A DNA stretch of 8,771 nt, from assembly GCA_022508635.1 (NCBI GenBank), contig JAFLUV010000099.1:1-8771 (forward strand). Direction: 5' to 3'. This DNA comes from Prevotellaceae bacterium (GTDB taxonomy: Bacteria; Bacteroidota; Bacteroidia; Bacteroidales; Bacteroidaceae). Of this stretch, positions 6,570 to 8,771 are shown piece by piece. The notes under the pieces are model-generated. The model saw only the letters and a list, made by a program, of their open reading frames with translations. It did no database searches and was not told the DNA's origin. The translations under genes were made by a program, and so were the position numbers. The stretch's first letter is position 1, and every line of letters begins with the position of its first letter.

Positions 6570-8690
6570 ATGTCCTGTATTAAATTTTTTGTTCCAATTC
6601 TAAAGAAACGCATCTTTTGCGGTATGTTTCTGCTGTGCCTCGCATTGGCAGCAATGACAACGGCTTGTACGGAAACGATTGACACCTCAGCACGCTATGT
6701 CTTTACGGAGCGCACCATTGCCAGTTATCTCGAAGACCATTCTCAGTACAGCGAATATGTCCGCTTGTTAAAAGAACAGCGGGTAAGTACGGTGAGTGAG
6801 ACGACTGTCTATCAGCTCATGACGGCTTATGGCTATTACACCTGTTTCGCTCCTACTAACGATGCCATTCAGCTTTTCTTGGATTCATTGGTCATCAAGG
6901 GTGTCATCCCTGAGGCAAGCTGGGATGCTTTTCCTGACGAGAGAACTAAGGATAGTATTCGCACTGTCTTGGTGCTTAATAGTATCCTCGACGGTACAAA
7001 GCAAATGACGAAGTACCTCACGGCAGAGTTCCCTAAGACAAACGAGGAGTTTGGCGTCAATACGATGGCAGACCGCAAAATAAGTGTGACCTACGACAAG
7101 AAGGACTTGGACAGCTGTAGCATTGATGGTATCTGCCCTGTCTCGAAGATTAATCGTGACATTGAAGCTATCAACGGCTACATTCATCAGGTGAGCTACG
7201 TCATCAATCCCAGCAACGAAACGCTAGGTAGCACGTTGCACAAGTTCGCCTCAGACTTCACTAGTAATCTTACTATTATGGCAAAGCTGGTGGAGGCTTG
7301 TGGCTTGACCGACACATTGAGTCAGGTACAGGATGAGCGTTACGAGACACTCTACAAGAACAATACATTCCCGCCGTTCCATTGGAATCTTTTGAATGTA
7401 GATGTAGAAGCTCCCGAACACCGTAAATATGGATTTACGCTTTTTGCCGAGACTGATGAGTTTTGGGAAAGAACGCTTGGCAAGGATCGTCGTGATATCA
7501 CGAAAGAGGATATTATAGATTGGGTGGATGCCCAAGGCTACTATCCCGATGCAGTCAAGGATGAACATTATACAAACGTGAACAACCTGCTCAACCAGTT
7601 TGTCACCTATCATCTGTTGCCGGAGCGTATTCCCGTTGACAAGCTTGCTCTGCACTACAACGAGAAAGGCTACAACTATAGGATAAAGAATGCATCGCCG
7701 ACCATTCCCGTATGGGCGCATTACACCACGATGGGGAAGCGTCGCCTGTTACGTATTTGGGAGAGTCTGGAGAGCGGTGGTCCCTACCTCAACCGCTTCC
7801 CGAAGCTCAACAATGGTCGTCGCGAGGACTATCATGAAAAGGAGTGTACGGAAGAAAACCAAGGTATTCGTATTGAGACAGACGAGAGTTCGGGCATTGT
7901 CAAGCTTGTCAACTCCATTATTTATCCTATTCATGAGCCTCTTGCCTATACCGAACATGTGCGCAACCAACTCGCAAAGGAAAGACTGCGCTATGATGCC
8001 TTTGAGATGCAGCCCGAGGCAATGAACAACGACATGCGTGTAATGAGCTACTTTACGCGATACTATTTCTCCAGCGATCCCGACAAGCAGTATTTTGACA
8101 ACCTCACCGTCAATAGTAAGGAGACAAACTTTATGCTTTTGAACGGGCGTGACCAAGGTTGGCCAAACTATCAGGCAGATGAGGTGTTGGCGGAAGGTCT
8201 TTACGACATCACCATCACAGTGCCTCCTGTGCCGAAGGAAGGTGTTTACGAGATACGAATGGGCGTGTCAACCTTTAGTGGGACACGTGGTATCTGCCAG
8301 GTATATTGGGGCTCGCGCAAAGACGCACTCGTACCTCAGGGTATTCCCGTGAACATGCAACTGGGTGGACAAGATGCCTTGCTCGGTTGGGAAAGGGATA
8401 CTGACGACGATGACTATAATGCCGAGGTAGACAAGAAGATGCGTAACAATGGTTTCATGAAGGGGCCTGAGTACATTGTCGCAAATGCTGGCGGTACCGA
8501 GACCAACCGTCTTAGCGCAACCTCCACGCGCCGTATCATCGTGCGTGAGTGGATGTCGCCAGATGTGACCTACTACTTGCGTTTCAAGACAGTGCAGAAC
8601 TATACGAACAAGCAGTTGTTTGTCGATTATTTGGAATGGTGTCCGAAGGAAGTCTATGACAATCCCATCACTCCGGAGGATATTTGGTAG
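6570..8690 (+). CDS. Two-FAS1 (fasciclin) domain lipoprotein
   Basis: Predicted envelope lipoprotein of 706 residues. A basic N-terminus (KKR, 12-14) and hydrophobic stretch (about 16-29) end in a lipobox-like MTTAC, with C33 as the likely lipidation site. The first FAS1 domain (about 40-213) shows both hallmarks: CFAPTNDAI (92-100) and INGYIHQVSYVI (201-212). A second, divergent and longer FAS1 domain (about 220-454) has YGFTLFAETDEF (287-298) and SGIVKLVNSIIYPI (441-454). The remaining 250 residues are not recognised; they look beta-rich and contain an aspartate-rich stretch, DTDDDD (610-615). FAS1 domains mediate adhesion or carbohydrate and protein contacts, and in Bacteroidetes such lipoproteins often sit near SusC/SusD-type loci, though none is visible here. 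The ATG at 6570 supplies the basic signal n-region; starting at residue 19 would lose it. The gene starts 55 bases after tRNA-Leu with no promoter of its own seen. Ligand unknown. Confidence 0.85.
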   Translation: MSCIKFFVPILKKRIFCGMFLLCLALAAMTTACTETIDTSARYVFTERTIASYLEDHSQYSEYVRLLKEQRVSTVSETTVYQLMTAYGYYTCFAPTNDAIQLFLDSLVIKGVIPEASWDAFPDERTKDSIRTVLVLNSILDGTKQMTKYLTAEFPKTNEEFGVNTMADRKISVTYDKKDLDSCSIDGICPVSKINRDIEAINGYIHQVSYVINPSNETLGSTLHKFASDFTSNLTIMAKLVEACGLTDTLSQVQDERYETLYKNNTFPPFHWNLLNVDVEAPEHRKYGFTLFAETDEFWERTLGKDRRDITKEDIIDWVDAQGYYPDAVKDEHYTNVNNLLNQFVTYHLLPERIPVDKLALHYNEKGYNYRIKNASPTIPVWAHYTTMGKRRLLRIWESLESGGPYLNRFPKLNNGRREDYHEKECTEENQGIRIETDESSGIVKLVNSIIYPIHEPLAYTEHVRNQLAKERLRYDAFEMQPEAMNNDMRVMSYFTRYYFSSDPDKQYFDNLTVNSKETNFMLLNGRDQGWPNYQADEVLAEGLYDITITVPPVPKEGVYEIRMGVSTFSGTRGICQVYWGSRKDALVPQGIPVNMQLGGQDALLGWERDTDDDDYNAEVDKKMRNNGFMKGPEYIVANAGGTETNRLSATSTRRIIVREWMSPDVTYYLRFKTVQNYTNKQLFVDYLEWCPKEVYDNPITPEDIW

Positions 8691-8720
8691 AAAGGTAACA
8701 TAAATTAAATTTCTTAATTA

Positions 8721-8743
8721 ACGTGAGTTCGATGAATTCACGT
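8721..8743. repeat. Palindromic hairpin near the right edge
   Basis: ACGTGAGTTC (8721-8730) pairs with GAATTCACGT (8734-8743) around a GAT triloop: nine Watson-Crick pairs and one G-U pair in plus-strand RNA. It lies 31 bases after the FAS1 lipoprotein stop. No T-run follows on the plus strand, so it is not a classic intrinsic terminator there. It may stabilise the mRNA 3' end or be one copy of a dispersed intergenic palindrome. The ten bases ATTAACGTGA (8717-8726) that include its left arm recur at 90-99 beside gltX. Confidence 0.6.
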
Positions 8744-8771
8744 CAAGCCTCTTACTTGCAAGTTTCGATTG

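Noticed and set aside
7251..7721. A 156-codon open frame on minus inside the FAS1 gene
   Set aside because: It is the reverse of conserved FAS1-containing coding sequence and has no domain evidence of its own.

Overview
The window looks like chromosomal DNA from a Bacteroidetes species, most likely in or near Prevotellaceae. Four things point there. Promoters match the phylum's TTTG-N19-TAnnTTTG pattern. Starts lack Shine-Dalgarno sequences. The glutamyl-tRNA synthetase carries a phylum-type insert after KLSKR. The gene types present (PgpH-like HD phosphodiesterase, secreted GH84 hexosaminidase, two-FAS1 lipoprotein) are common in gut and oral Bacteroidales. The genus is an inference from protein style, not from a marker search.

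Layout from left to right: a short intergenic edge with hairpins (1-107); gltX on the minus strand (108-1673); a 123-bp divergent promoter region; a PgpH-like membrane HD phosphodiesterase on plus (1797-3857); a 208-bp gap with a good -7 box; a secreted GH84 beta-N-acetylglucosaminidase on plus (4066-5988); a 444-bp gap holding a strong intrinsic terminator and a textbook promoter; tRNA-Leu(UAG) on plus (6433-6514); a lipoprotein with two fasciclin (FAS1) domains and an unassigned C-terminal region on plus (6570-8690); and a near-perfect hairpin close to the right edge (8721-8743).

The genes do not form one pathway. gltX and the tRNA serve translation. The HD protein probably degrades cyclic di-AMP at the inner membrane. 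GH84 and the FAS1 lipoprotein are envelope or periplasmic proteins that fit a glycan-foraging, surface-attached lifestyle. GH84 looks monocistronic, with its own promoter and terminator. The FAS1 gene has no visible promoter of its own and may be read through from the tRNA-Leu promoter.

I see no phage, insertion sequence, CRISPR array, toxin-antitoxin pair or defence system. Nothing here is clearly a new system. The items most worth checking are the C-terminal region of the FAS1 lipoprotein, the tRNA-FAS1 linkage, and the palindromic element at the right edge, whose arm also occurs beside the gltX 3' end.
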